A DNA stretch of 64,000 nucleotides from Vibrio sinaloensis. GTDB lineage: Bacteria > Pseudomonadota > Gammaproteobacteria > Enterobacterales > Vibrionaceae. Positions 28,901 to 37,635 of the stretch are shown in pieces. The stretch lies in the NCBI RefSeq assembly GCF_023195835.1, contig NZ_CP096199.1, forward strand, positions 682,001-746,000. Reading direction: 5' to 3'. Within the stretch, counting starts at the first letter, position 1, and every line of letters begins with the position of its first letter. The notes beneath the pieces were generated by a model. That model did no database searches and was not told the DNA's origin. It was given only the letters and a program-made list of their open reading frames with translations. A program made the translations under genes and the position numbers.

Positions 28901-30331
28901 ATGGATATGAGTAAGATTGCGAAACAAGAAGTGGAGCGTCTGATTGAGTTAGTCGGTGGACGTGACAACATCGCTAGCGTCAGTCACTGCCTAACGCGAC
29001 TACGTTTTGTATTGAACCAAACAGATAAAGCGGACCAAAAAGCGCTGGAAGCCTTGCCGATAGTCAAGGGCTGCTTCACCAATGCGGGTCAGTTTCAGGT
29101 GGTTATCGGGACTGAAGTCGATGAAGTGTACAAGGTATTGATTGAGCTGTCTGGTAAGAGTGAGGCATCAAAAGACGAAGCCAAGCTCGCAGCACGTCAA
29201 AACATGAACTTGCTTGAGCGCGGTATCTCCCATCTTGCTGAAATTTTTGTACCGCTGCTTCCTGCCATCATCACTGGTGGTCTAATCCTAGGCTTCCGCA
29301 ATGTGATTGGTGACATCAAGATGTTTGATGGCCAATCACTCACAGAAATCAGTCAGTTCTGGGCGACGGTACACAGCTTCTTGTGGCTGATTGGCGAGGC
29401 GATTTTCTTCTTCCTACCTGTCGGTGTTTGTTGGTCTACCGTGAAAAAACTGGGCGGAACGCCGATCCTTGGTATTACCTTGGGTGTGACACTGGTTTCG
29501 CCACAGTTAATGAACGCTTACTTGATCGGTAAGCAAGCGCCTGAAGTGTGGGACTTCGGTCTGTTTGTGATTGAAAAAGTCGGTTATCAAGCCCAGGTGA
29601 TCCCGGCAATGCTAGCGGGTATGGCACTGGCGTTTATTGAAACCAACTTGAAGCGAATTGTACCGTCGTACCTTTACTTAGTCGTTGTTCCGTTTGTGTC
29701 TATCATCGTCTCTGTGGTACTCGCTCACTCGCTTATCGGTCCATTTGGCCGTGTGTTAGGTGATGGCGTGGCATTTGCGGCGAAAGCAGCAATGACAGGA
29801 GATTTTGCCGTCATTGGTTCAATGATCTTTGGTTTCCTCTACGCACCATTAGTGATCACTGGTATCCACCACACGACTAACGCAGTTGACCTACAACTGA
29901 TGCAAGATTTAGGCGGCACGCCAATCTGGCCTCTGATTGCGCTATCTAATATTGCTCAAGCGTCTGCGGTAGTGGGTATCATTATTATCAGTAAAAAGCA
30001 TGGTGAGCGTGACATTTCAGTACCTGCCGCTATCTCTGCTTACCTTGGGGTTACTGAGCCTGCCATGTACGGCATTAACCTTAAATACAAGTTCCCGATG
30101 TTAAGCGCGATGATTGGTAGTGCCATTGCCGCAGCGATATGTGGAAGTGCGGGTGTGATGGCGAACGGTATCGGCGTCGGTGGTTTGCCAGGTATTCTCT
30201 CTATCCAGCCACAGTTTTGGGGAATCTATGCGATTGCCATGCTGGTAGCCATCGCGCTTCCTGCCGCGTTGACTCTGTTCTTCTACAAGCGTGCTCAATC
30301 AAAAGGCGAGTTAGAGCCAGTCAGCGCCTAA
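28901..30331 (+). CDS. treB: PTS trehalose-specific EIIBC component
   Basis: Imports trehalose as trehalose 6-phosphate. It has about 476 residues from ATG 28901 (a GTG at 28895 and an ATG at 28907 are alternatives). The EIIB domain has phospho-cysteine C30 in ASVSHCLTRLRF; the EIIC domain has eight to ten membrane segments with ITGIHHTTNAVDLQLM. It lacks an EIIA domain, so phosphate must come from EIIA-Glc, whose gene crr is at 61213 in this window (inferred from E. coli). treC follows. Confidence 0.96.
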   Translation: MDMSKIAKQEVERLIELVGGRDNIASVSHCLTRLRFVLNQTDKADQKALEALPIVKGCFTNAGQFQVVIGTEVDEVYKVLIELSGKSEASKDEAKLAARQNMNLLERGISHLAEIFVPLLPAIITGGLILGFRNVIGDIKMFDGQSLTEISQFWATVHSFLWLIGEAIFFFLPVGVCWSTVKKLGGTPILGITLGVTLVSPQLMNAYLIGKQAPEVWDFGLFVIEKVGYQAQVIPAMLAGMALAFIETNLKRIVPSYLYLVVVPFVSIIVSVVLAHSLIGPFGRVLGDGVAFAAKAAMTGDFAVIGSMIFGFLYAPLVITGIHHTTNAVDLQLMQDLGGTPIWPLIALSNIAQASAVVGIIIISKKHGERDISVPAAISAYLGVTEPAMYGINLKYKFPMLSAMIGSAIAAAICGSAGVMANGIGVGGLPGILSIQPQFWGIYAIAMLVAIALPAALTLFFYKRAQSKGELEPVSA

Positions 30332-30350
30332 TCAAGACAATCACTCTTTA

Positions 30351-30370
30351 GGAGCGGCCATTGCCGCTCC
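30351..30370 (+). repeat. hairpin between treB and treC
   Basis: GGAGCGG/CCGCTCC with loop CCATTG and no T-run; it may stabilise treB mRNA or reduce treC expression. Confidence 0.6.
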
Positions 30371-30406
30371 TGTTATTCAGCAAATTTTCGGTAAGTGAGT
30401 TCAGTC

Positions 30407-32089
30407 ATGACAGTCATCACTCAGGATCCTAACTGGTGGAAAACCGCCTCGATTTATCAGATCTATCCAAAGAGTTTTTGTGACAGTGGGAGCAAAGGTA
30501 CGGGCGATATTCAGGGGATCATTTCTAAGCTGGACTATCTCAAGCGCTTAGGTGTCGATGCGATTTGGTTAACCCCGGTTTATCAGTCTCCCATGGTCGA
30601 CAACGGTTACGATATCTCCGATTACTACGCAATCAATCCAGATTTTGGCACTATGGCCGACTTTGACCAACTGCTTGAACAAGCCCATCAACGTGGATTG
30701 CGCATCATCATGGACATAGTGGTCAACCATACCTCGACTGAACATCACTGGTTTCAGTCGGCGCTGGGCGATAAACAGAGTCCTTATCGCGACTACTACA
30801 TTTGGCGTGACCCTGTTGATGGGGAAGTACCGAATAACTGGCAATCGAAATTTGGCGGCAGCGCTTGGGCGCTCGATGAAGCCACTGGTCAATACTATCT
30901 GCACTTGTTTGCCAAACAGCAGGCTGATTTGAATTGGGAGAACCCTAAAGTCAGAGCCGAAGTAAAAGAGGTGATCAGCTACTGGGCTGAAAAAGGGGTT
31001 GATGGCTTCCGTCTAGACGTGATTAACCTGATTTCGAAACAGCAAGATTTTCCTAATGATGATATCGGTGATGGTCGCCGATTCTATACCGATGGGCCGC
31101 GCGTTCATCAATACTTACAAGAGATAAGCCAAGCGGTATTTCAGAAATATGGTAGCGTGACCGTGGGTGAAATGTCGTCGACAACGCTTGAGCATTGTCA
31201 GCAATACTCTTCACTCGATGGCAAAGAGCTGTCGATGGTGTTCAATTTCCACCACCTTAAAGCCGACTATCCGAATGGCGAAAAGTGGACCAAAGCGCCG
31301 TTTGACTTTTTGCAACTGAAACAGATTTTTAATCACTGGCAAACCGGGCTTAACGGCAAAGGGTGGGGAGCGCTTTTTTGGTGTAACCACGATCAGCCGC
31401 GTGTGGTCAGCCGTTTGGGTAACGATAACCAGTACCGCGTCGAGTCGGCTAAGATGCTGGCGGCGTCGATACATATGATGCAAGGCACACCTTACATCTA
31501 CCAAGGCGAAGAAATTGGCATGACCAATCCAGGTTACACCTCGATTGAGCAGTATCGTGATGTCGAAAGTACCAACATGTATGACATCATGGTCAATCAA
31601 CAAGGTGTCGATCCACAGACAATGCTAGAGATATTGGCTCAAAAATCACGTGATAATTCGCGCACGCCAATGCAATGGAACAAAGAACCCTATGCTGGCT
31701 TCTCCAAGGGGCAGCCTTGGCTTGAAGTTGCAACCAATTATCGTGAACTTAATGCGTTGCAAGCAGAGCAAGACCCGAGTTCGGTGTTCTATTTTTATCA
31801 AAAGCTGATTGAGCTGCGCAAAGAAGTGAAGGTGATCACCACTGGCGATTATCTTGATCTCTATCCAGACCACTGCGCAGTGTTTGGTTACCAGCGTTGT
31901 TCGTCTGAGCAAACGCTCATCTGTTTAAACAACTACTATGGCGAACAAGCCGAATGTGTGCTGCCAAGTGATTTCGATGTTGCTAAGGCACGTTATCTAT
32001 TGGGTAACTATCAAGACTTACCTCAAGAGGTCAATGAGCTGCAGAAGTTAAGACCATACGAGACGCGTATTTTGCTCTTAGAAAACTAA
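30407..32089 (+). CDS. treC: alpha,alpha-phosphotrehalase
   Basis: Glycoside hydrolase family 13 enzyme splitting trehalose 6-phosphate into glucose and glucose 6-phosphate in the cytoplasm. It has about 560 residues from ATG 30407; a GTG at 30395 is an alternative. Catalytic motifs: DGFRLDVINLI (nucleophile Asp), VGEMSSTTLEHC (acid Glu) and CNHDQPRVVSRLG (transition-state Asp). WWKTASIYQIYPKSF opens the (beta/alpha)8 barrel. It is in an operon with treB and followed by a terminator. Confidence 0.97.
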   Translation: MTVITQDPNWWKTASIYQIYPKSFCDSGSKGTGDIQGIISKLDYLKRLGVDAIWLTPVYQSPMVDNGYDISDYYAINPDFGTMADFDQLLEQAHQRGLRIIMDIVVNHTSTEHHWFQSALGDKQSPYRDYYIWRDPVDGEVPNNWQSKFGGSAWALDEATGQYYLHLFAKQQADLNWENPKVRAEVKEVISYWAEKGVDGFRLDVINLISKQQDFPNDDIGDGRRFYTDGPRVHQYLQEISQAVFQKYGSVTVGEMSSTTLEHCQQYSSLDGKELSMVFNFHHLKADYPNGEKWTKAPFDFLQLKQIFNHWQTGLNGKGWGALFWCNHDQPRVVSRLGNDNQYRVESAKMLAASIHMMQGTPYIYQGEEIGMTNPGYTSIEQYRDVESTNMYDIMVNQQGVDPQTMLEILAQKSRDNSRTPMQWNKEPYAGFSKGQPWLEVATNYRELNALQAEQDPSSVFYFYQKLIELRKEVKVITTGDYLDLYPDHCAVFGYQRCSSEQTLICLNNYYGEQAECVLPSDFDVAKARYLLGNYQDLPQEVNELQKLRPYETRILLLEN

Positions 32090-32117
32090 CCCCCCCTTAA
32101 AGTGTTAGTTAACTTAC

Positions 32118-32140
32118 GCCCCGCGAGTCGGGGCTTTTTT
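32118..32140 (+). terminator. treC terminator
   Basis: Stem GCCCC/GGGGC with a seven-base loop and a T-run. Confidence 0.85.
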
Positions 32141-32185
32141 ATGCGGAGCGAGAAAGAGAAACCCATATGCCCATATCATAGGTAC

Positions 32186-32216
32186 AAAAAAACCAGCTCG
32201 ATGAGCTGGTTTTTTT
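32186..32216. terminator. terminator of tRNA-Tyr operon (works both ways)
   Basis: A 14-bp perfect stem (AAAAAAACCAGCTC with its complement, loop GAT) five bases from the 3' end of the last tRNA gene. Confidence 0.9.
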
Positions 32217-32220
32217 AATA

Positions 32221-32305
32221 TGGTGGAGGGGGACGGATTCGAACCATCGAAGGCAGTGCCAGCAGATTTACAGTCTGATCCCTTTGGCCACTCGGGAACC
32301 CCTCC
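32221..32305 (-). tRNA. tRNA-Tyr(GTA), copy 4 in transcription order
   Basis: 85-base class II tRNA with a long variable arm; anticodon GTA in loop CTGTAAATC, T-loop TTCGAAT, encoded CCA 3' end. Last gene of the four-gene array. Confidence 0.97.
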
Positions 32306-32317
32306 GGGTGTTTTATC

Positions 32318-32349
32318 CTTGGCAGTGTTTTCCCAACACACTGTTCAAG
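32318..32349. repeat. tRNA-Tyr spacer stem-loop
   Basis: Stem CTTG-CAGTG/CACTG-CAAG closing a loop of about eleven bases; the same element is in the other two spacers and, with base-pair changes, in the leader before the first tRNA (about 32857-32888). Adjacent CTATCC-CAA-GGATAG forms a second small hairpin. Confidence 0.7.
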
Positions 32350-32392
32350 TGTTTCTCACAAGCTATCCCAAGGATAGTCACAAGAAAGAATA

Positions 32393-32477
32393 TGGTGGAG
32401 GGGGACGGATTCGAACCATCGAAGGCAGTGCCAGCAGATTTACAGTCTGATCCCTTTGGCCACTCGGGAACCCCTCC
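32393..32477 (-). tRNA. tRNA-Tyr(GTA), copy 3
   Basis: Identical in sequence to the other three copies; 85 bases with encoded CCA. The spacing to copy 4 is 172 bases start to start. Confidence 0.97.
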
Positions 32478-32565
32478 AGGGTATTTTATCCTTGGCAGTG
32501 TTTTCCCAACACACTGTTCAAGCGTTTCCCACAAACTATCCCAAAGATAGTCACAAGAAAGAATA

Positions 32566-32650
32566 TGGTGGAGGGGGACGGATTCGAACCATCGAAGGCA
32601 GTGCCAGCAGATTTACAGTCTGATCCCTTTGGCCACTCGGGAACCCCTCC
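32566..32650 (-). tRNA. tRNA-Tyr(GTA), copy 2
   Basis: Identical 85-base gene; 173 bases from its neighbours. The preceding spacer is nearly identical to the others. Confidence 0.97.
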
Positions 32651-32738
32651 AGGGTATTTTATCCTTGGCAGTGTTTTCCCAACACACTGTTCAAGCGTTT
32701 CTCACAAGCTATCCCAAGGATAGTCACAAGAAAGAATA

Positions 32739-32823
32739 TGGTGGAGGGGGACGGATTCGAACCATCGAAGGCAGTGCCAGCAGATTTACAGTCTGATCCC
32801 TTTGGCCACTCGGGAACCCCTCC
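32739..32823 (-). tRNA. tRNA-Tyr(GTA), copy 1
   Basis: First gene of the array in the direction of transcription; same sequence, encoded CCA. Confidence 0.97.
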
Positions 32824-32889
32824 AGGGTGTTTTCTTGCTCTCAATCGGAACAAGCTTGAGACAATGTTTTCCCAACGCATTGCTCAAGT

Positions 32890-32926
32890 GCGGAGCGCAT
32901 CATAGCAAACTCGGAAAAGCTGTAAA
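32890..32926 (-). promoter_or_regulatory. tRNA-Tyr array promoter with stringent-type discriminator
   Basis: Minus strand TTTACA (32921-32926), 16-base spacer, TATGAT (32899-32904), then GC-rich GCGCTCCGC discriminator, as expected of a stable-RNA promoter under ppGpp control. Confidence 0.8.
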
Positions 32927-33113
32927 GAGTTTTTCGTAGAATTTTACGTTGAATGGTGCCTTTTTGGACAAGGTTGCTGGAAATTAAGCTAAAAGGCCAA
33001 ACAATCAACGGTTTTCCTTACATATTATTTCTCACTCTTTACATTCCTTGACGTTTTTAAAGCGTATAACTGGCTACAATACTTAGAGTTTATTAATGCA
33101 GAATCAAAAAAAC

Positions 33114-34172
33114 ATGAAAAGTAAAATTATTCTGAGCCTTCTGTCGGTGTCTATGTTCGTCGCAGTGCCGAATGCGCAAGCCAACCGACCCGGTGCGTCA
33201 GCGGTGACGGTGGTGACAGAGCAAGTACAGACACACAAAGTGTCACAGTCGTTGGTATTGGTTGGTAAGTTAGAGGCCGAACAATCGGTGATGATCTCGT
33301 CGGAAGTAACGGGGAAAATCGACGTGATTGCGGTGAAAGCCAATCAGCAAGTGAGCAAAGACCAGATCTTAGTCAAGCTTGATGATGACAAAGCGCTCGC
33401 CGCAGTGGCAGAGGCCAGGGCCTATCTAAGAGATCAGCAGCGCGTATTGCAAGAGTACGAGCGTTTGGTGAAAAGCAATGCGATCACCCAAACGGCGATC
33501 AACGCGCAAAAAGCTGCAGTGGATATCGCTCAAGCTCGACTTGATGCCGCCAACGCCAATCTCAATGATTTACATATTAGCGCACCGTTTGCCGGCACAG
33601 TGGGTTTTATCGATTTTAGCCGCGGTAAGTTGGTTACCTCCGGTAGTGAGTTGTTGTCCTTAGATAACTTGTCGGTGATGCAGCTCGATTTGCAAGTGCC
33701 AGAGCGTTATCTAGGGCAGTTAGAAAAAGGCATGACGGTCACCGCGACGACCGCTGCTTGGCCTGGTAAAGCGTTTACTGGTGAGCTGGTGGCTATCGAT
33801 TCGCGCATCAACCAGCAGACGTTAAACCTGAGAGTGCGCATCCATTTTTCTAATTCTGATTTAGCTCTTAAACCCGGCATGCTGGTGTCTGCTGATATGG
33901 ACTTCCCACCGATGGAAGCGCCAATCATTCCCGTACAAGCGCTCGAGTATTCAGGGACTAAGCGCTACGTCTATGTAGTCGGCGACAACAACAAAGCCAC
34001 CCGCACTGAAGTTAAGCTCGGTGCCCGAGTCGAAAACCAAGTGGTCATTGAAGAAGGCCTATCGATTGGCGATAAGATCGTTGTGCAAGGTATTGTCAAT
34101 ATGCGTGATGGCGTTGCCGTGACTGAGCTAACCCAAACCGCTAAATCTGAGCCGACGCAAGGGGGCAACTAA
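33114..34172 (+). CDS. vexG: RND efflux periplasmic adaptor subunit (VexG-like)
   Basis: Membrane-fusion protein linking an RND pump to an outer-membrane channel. It has about 352 residues from 33114, with a signal peptide (MKSKIILSLLSVSMFVAVPNAQA); an ATG six codons upstream (33096) is the alternative start. The lipoyl-like halves flank a helical hairpin (EARAYLRDQQRVLQEYERLV). The beta-barrel segment DLHISAPFAGTVGFIDFSRG is typical. Its stop overlaps the pump start by one base. Placing it after treC matches the V. cholerae vexGH locus as I recall it. No outer-membrane gene is adjacent, so TolC is the presumed partner. Confidence 0.9.
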   Translation: MKSKIILSLLSVSMFVAVPNAQANRPGASAVTVVTEQVQTHKVSQSLVLVGKLEAEQSVMISSEVTGKIDVIAVKANQQVSKDQILVKLDDDKALAAVAEARAYLRDQQRVLQEYERLVKSNAITQTAINAQKAAVDIAQARLDAANANLNDLHISAPFAGTVGFIDFSRGKLVTSGSELLSLDNLSVMQLDLQVPERYLGQLEKGMTVTATTAAWPGKAFTGELVAIDSRINQQTLNLRVRIHFSNSDLALKPGMLVSADMDFPPMEAPIIPVQALEYSGTKRYVYVVGDNNKATRTEVKLGARVENQVVIEEGLSIGDKIVVQGIVNMRDGVAVTELTQTAKSEPTQGGN

Positions 34173-37100
34173 TGCTGCTGTCAGATGTTTCGGTTAAACG
34201 CCCTGTGGCGGCGGTGGTATTGAGTTTACTGCTATGTGTGTTTGGTATTGTCTCGTTTAGTAAACTCGCGGTGCGAGAGATGCCGGATATTGAAAGCCCG
34301 GTGGTGTCGATCAGCACGCGCTACGAAGGGGCGTCTGCGACCATTATCGAAAGCCAGATCACCTCGGTCCTCGAAGATCAGTTATCGGGGATCAGTGGTA
34401 TCGATGAGATAGAGTCGACCACGCGCAACAGTATGTCGCGCATTACCATCACTTTTGAGCTCGGTTATGACCTCAATACGGGGGTAAGCGACGTTCGTGA
34501 TGCGGTGGCGCGTGCTCAACGAGCGTTGCCAGATGAAGCCGACGATCCTGTGGTCTTTAAAAATAACGGTTCTGGGCAAGCCTCACTGTACATCAACTTG
34601 AGCTCATCGGAGATGGACCGCACTCAACTGACGGATTACGTCGAAAGAGTGTTACTGGACCGTTTTAGCTTGATTTCCGGTGTGAGTTCGGTCGATGTCT
34701 CCGGTGGGCTGTACAAGGTGATGTACGTCAAGCTTAAGCCTGACCAAATGGCGGGCCGTGGCGTTACAACGACTGACATTACCACAGCGCTGCGCAATGA
34801 GAATATTGAGAGTCCTGGCGGTGAAGTGCGCAACGACCAAATCGTGATGTCGGTCCGAACTGCACGTAGCTATAACCAAGCCGAAGACTTTGAATATCTT
34901 GTGGTCAAGCGCGCGAGTGACAACACACCTATCTATCTACGAGATGTGGCAGACGTCTTTATCGGTGCCGAGAACGAGAACTCAACCTTTAAGAGTGATG
35001 GTGTGGTCAACGTCAGTATGGGGATCGTGCCGCAATCCGATGCCAACCCACTCGAAGTGGCTGAGCGTGTGCATAAGCAGGTTGACGACATTCAGCAGTT
35101 TTTGCCGGAAGGGACACGTTTAGCCATCGATTATGACTCAACCGTGTTTATCGACCGTTCTATTTCCGAAGTGTATAACACCCTGTTTATCACCGGTGGC
35201 CTAGTGATTTTGGTGCTGTACATCTTCATTGGTCAAGCAAGAGCGACCTTGATCCCAGCGGTAACGGTACCAGTGTCGCTGATCTCTTCGTTTATCGCGG
35301 CTTATTATTTTGGTTTTTCGATTAACTTGATCACCCTGATGGCGCTGATTCTATCGATCGGATTGGTGGTCGATGATGCGATTGTGGTCGTTGAGAATAT
35401 TTTCCATCATATCGAAAGAGGCGAAAAACCGCTGCTTGCCGCGTACAAAGGCGCACGCGAGGTAGGGTTTGCGGTAGTGGCGACCACCTTAGTATTGGTG
35501 ATGGTGTTTTTACCTATCTCCTTTATGGATGGCATGGTCGGCCTACTATTTACCGAGTTTTCGGTATTGCTTGCTATGGCTGTTATCTTTTCGTCGCTTA
35601 TCGCTCTCACTCTAACCCCAGTACTAGGCAGTAAGCTGCTCAAGGCAAACGTCAAACCTAGCCGCTTCAACTTGTTTATTGAACGTATGTTTGGCCGCTT
35701 AGAGTCAGGGTATCGCCGCGCATTGACGATAGCGCTGCGCGGTAAGTGGCTGGCGCCAATCATTATCTTGGCGTGTGTAGCAGGCAGTTGGGGATTGATG
35801 CAGCAAGTGCCATCCCAGTTAACTCCGTCAGAAGACCGAGGCGTTATTTTTGCCTTTGCACGTGGAGCGGATGCGACCAGTTACAATCGCATGGCTGCGA
35901 ATATGGATGAGATCGAGCAGCGCTTACTGCCACTTCTTGGTCAAGGATTCTTGAAGTCGTTCAGTATCCAATCGCCCGCGTTTGGCGGCAATGCCGGAGA
36001 CCAAACTGGCTTCGTGATCATGATCTTAGAAGACTGGAGTGATCGAGATGTCACCGCTCAACAAGCGTTGGGGCAGGTGAGGAAAGCGTTGTCGGGCATC
36101 GCGGATGTGCGCATCTTTCCATTCATGCCTGGCTTTAGAGGGGGTTCTAGTGAGCCGGTTCAGTTTGTGCTTGGTGGTTCTGATTACTCTGAGCTTAAAT
36201 CTTGGGCAGAAAAGCTTGAGCAGTTGGCCGAAGAGTCGCCTTATATGGAAGGGGCGGATATCAACTACTCAGAGAAAACACCAGAGCTTGTGGTCACGAT
36301 TGACAAGCAGCGCGCTGCAGAGCTTGGCATCAGCGTCAAGGACATCTCCGATACCTTAGAAATTATGCTTGGTGGTAAGAGTGAAACTACTTATGTCGAG
36401 CGTGGTGAGGAGTATGATGTTTACTTGCGTGGTGATGAGAACAGCTTTAACAATGCGTCGGACTTGAGCCAAATCTACATGAGAACGGCGTCGGGAGAGT
36501 TGGTGACGCTCGATGCTGTGACCAAGATTGAGGAGGTCGCGTCTTCGATTCGTTTGTCTCACTATAACAAGCAAAAGTCTGTCACGATTACCGCAAATCT
36601 GTCGGATGGCTACACCTTGGGTGAGGCGCTCGATTATTTGGATCAGCAAGCGATAGAGCTGCTTCCTGGCGATATCTCAGTCAGCTACTCTGGGGAATCA
36701 AAAGATTACAAAGAGAACCAGTCGAGTGTATTGGTGGTGTTTGCACTGGCACTGTTAGTGGCATACCTAGTACTCGCGGCGCAGTTTGAAAGCTTTATCA
36801 ACCCCTTAGTGGTGATGTTTACTGTACCAATGGGCGTATTTGGGGGCTTTCTGGGCCTGGTTGTTATGCAGCAAGGGCTCAATATCTACAGCCAAATCGG
36901 CATGATTATGTTGATTGGTATGGTCACCAAGAACGGCATCTTGATTGTCGAGTTTGCCAACCAGTTACGTGACCGTGGCATTGAGTTTGAGAAAGCGATC
37001 ATTGATGCATCGGCGCGACGCTTGAGGCCGATTATGATGACGGCATTTACGACGCTAGCGGGCGCAATCCCACTGATTTTGTCCACCGGAGCTGGATATG

Positions 37101-37294
37101 AGAGCCGTGTTTCGGTGGGTACGGTCATCTTCTTTGGTATGGGCTTTGCGACCATAGTGACCCTGTTCGTGATTCCTGCGATGTACCGCTTAATCTCGGG
37201 ACATACTCAGTCACCGGGCCATGTTGCGGCAGAGCTAGACAAAGAACTTAGCCATGATGTCAAAGCTCGAAGTTCACATGGTGAACTGAACTAG
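34172..37294 (+). CDS. vexH: RND efflux transporter permease (VexH-like)
   Basis: A 1040-residue proton-driven inner-membrane pump with the two-fold RND layout: single TM near residue 10, large periplasmic loop, cluster of TMs from about 335-480, and a second half repeating this. The proton-relay region LSIGLVVDDAIVVVENIFHH carries the paired aspartates. The family is hydrophobe/amphiphile efflux (HAE1/HAE3-like, with GIVSFSKLAVREMPDIESP typical of MexF/VexH-like pumps). Start ATG overlaps the adaptor stop (TAATG). Confidence 0.92.
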   Translation: MLLSDVSVKRPVAAVVLSLLLCVFGIVSFSKLAVREMPDIESPVVSISTRYEGASATIIESQITSVLEDQLSGISGIDEIESTTRNSMSRITITFELGYDLNTGVSDVRDAVARAQRALPDEADDPVVFKNNGSGQASLYINLSSSEMDRTQLTDYVERVLLDRFSLISGVSSVDVSGGLYKVMYVKLKPDQMAGRGVTTTDITTALRNENIESPGGEVRNDQIVMSVRTARSYNQAEDFEYLVVKRASDNTPIYLRDVADVFIGAENENSTFKSDGVVNVSMGIVPQSDANPLEVAERVHKQVDDIQQFLPEGTRLAIDYDSTVFIDRSISEVYNTLFITGGLVILVLYIFIGQARATLIPAVTVPVSLISSFIAAYYFGFSINLITLMALILSIGLVVDDAIVVVENIFHHIERGEKPLLAAYKGAREVGFAVVATTLVLVMVFLPISFMDGMVGLLFTEFSVLLAMAVIFSSLIALTLTPVLGSKLLKANVKPSRFNLFIERMFGRLESGYRRALTIALRGKWLAPIIILACVAGSWGLMQQVPSQLTPSEDRGVIFAFARGADATSYNRMAANMDEIEQRLLPLLGQGFLKSFSIQSPAFGGNAGDQTGFVIMILEDWSDRDVTAQQALGQVRKALSGIADVRIFPFMPGFRGGSSEPVQFVLGGSDYSELKSWAEKLEQLAEESPYMEGADINYSEKTPELVVTIDKQRAAELGISVKDISDTLEIMLGGKSETTYVERGEEYDVYLRGDENSFNNASDLSQIYMRTASGELVTLDAVTKIEEVASSIRLSHYNKQKSVTITANLSDGYTLGEALDYLDQQAIELLPGDISVSYSGESKDYKENQSSVLVVFALALLVAYLVLAAQFESFINPLVVMFTVPMGVFGGFLGLVVMQQGLNIYSQIGMIMLIGMVTKNGILIVEFANQLRDRGIEFEKAIIDASARRLRPIMMTAFTTLAGAIPLILSTGAGYESRVSVGTVIFFGMGFATIVTLFVIPAMYRLISGHTQSPGHVAAELDKELSHDVKARSSHGELN

Positions 37295-37422
37295 AGAACG
37301 GACTTCGTCCTGCGAGAATTTAGAACGGGCTGCGCCCTTCGAGAGGGTGGGGGGATGAGCGAGTCGAAAAGTGCAGGCAGTGCTGGCTTATTTTTTAGTC
37401 TAATTTCCTGATTTTAAAACAG

Positions 37423-37449
37423 AAGGGTTGACACTGTGTGTCAACCCTT
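37423..37449. terminator. hairpin of element A, possible terminator
   Basis: Stem AAGGGTTGACA/TGTCAACCCTT, loop CTGTG. On the minus strand it is followed by CTGTTTTAAAA, a moderate U-tract, so it may end yitT transcripts after the heptamer array. Confidence 0.6.
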
Positions 37450-37460
37450 CCAAGATTTTC

Positions 37461-37635
37461 TCGCTTCTCGCTTCTCGCTTCTCGCTTCTCGCTTCTCGCT
37501 TCTCGCTTCTCGCTTCTCGCTTCTCGCTTCTCGCTTCTCGCTTCTCGCTTCTCGCTTCTCGCTTCTCGCTTCTCGCTTCTCGCTTCTCGCTTCTCGCTTC
37601 TCGCTTCTCGCTTCTCGCTTCTCGCTTCTCGCTTC
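37461..37635. repeat. heptanucleotide tandem array (TCGCTTC)25
   Basis: Twenty-five perfect head-to-tail copies, 175 bases, ending three bases from the yitT stop codon (37639-37641). All plus-strand frames through it read as a repeated LASRFSL peptide, which is an artefact of a stop-free 7-mer. Confidence 0.98.

Noticed and set aside
32141..32165. GAGCGAGAAAGAGAAA near the treC terminator as a degenerate heptamer array
   Set aside because: No periodicity of seven over more than one unit.
32114..32880. ORFs on both strands with GGVPEWPKGSDCKSAG-type peptides
   Set aside because: These are translations of the tRNA-Tyr genes and spacers, a common false annotation.
37461..37635. CRISPR array
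   Set aside because: Units are seven bases with no spacers, and no cas genes are present.
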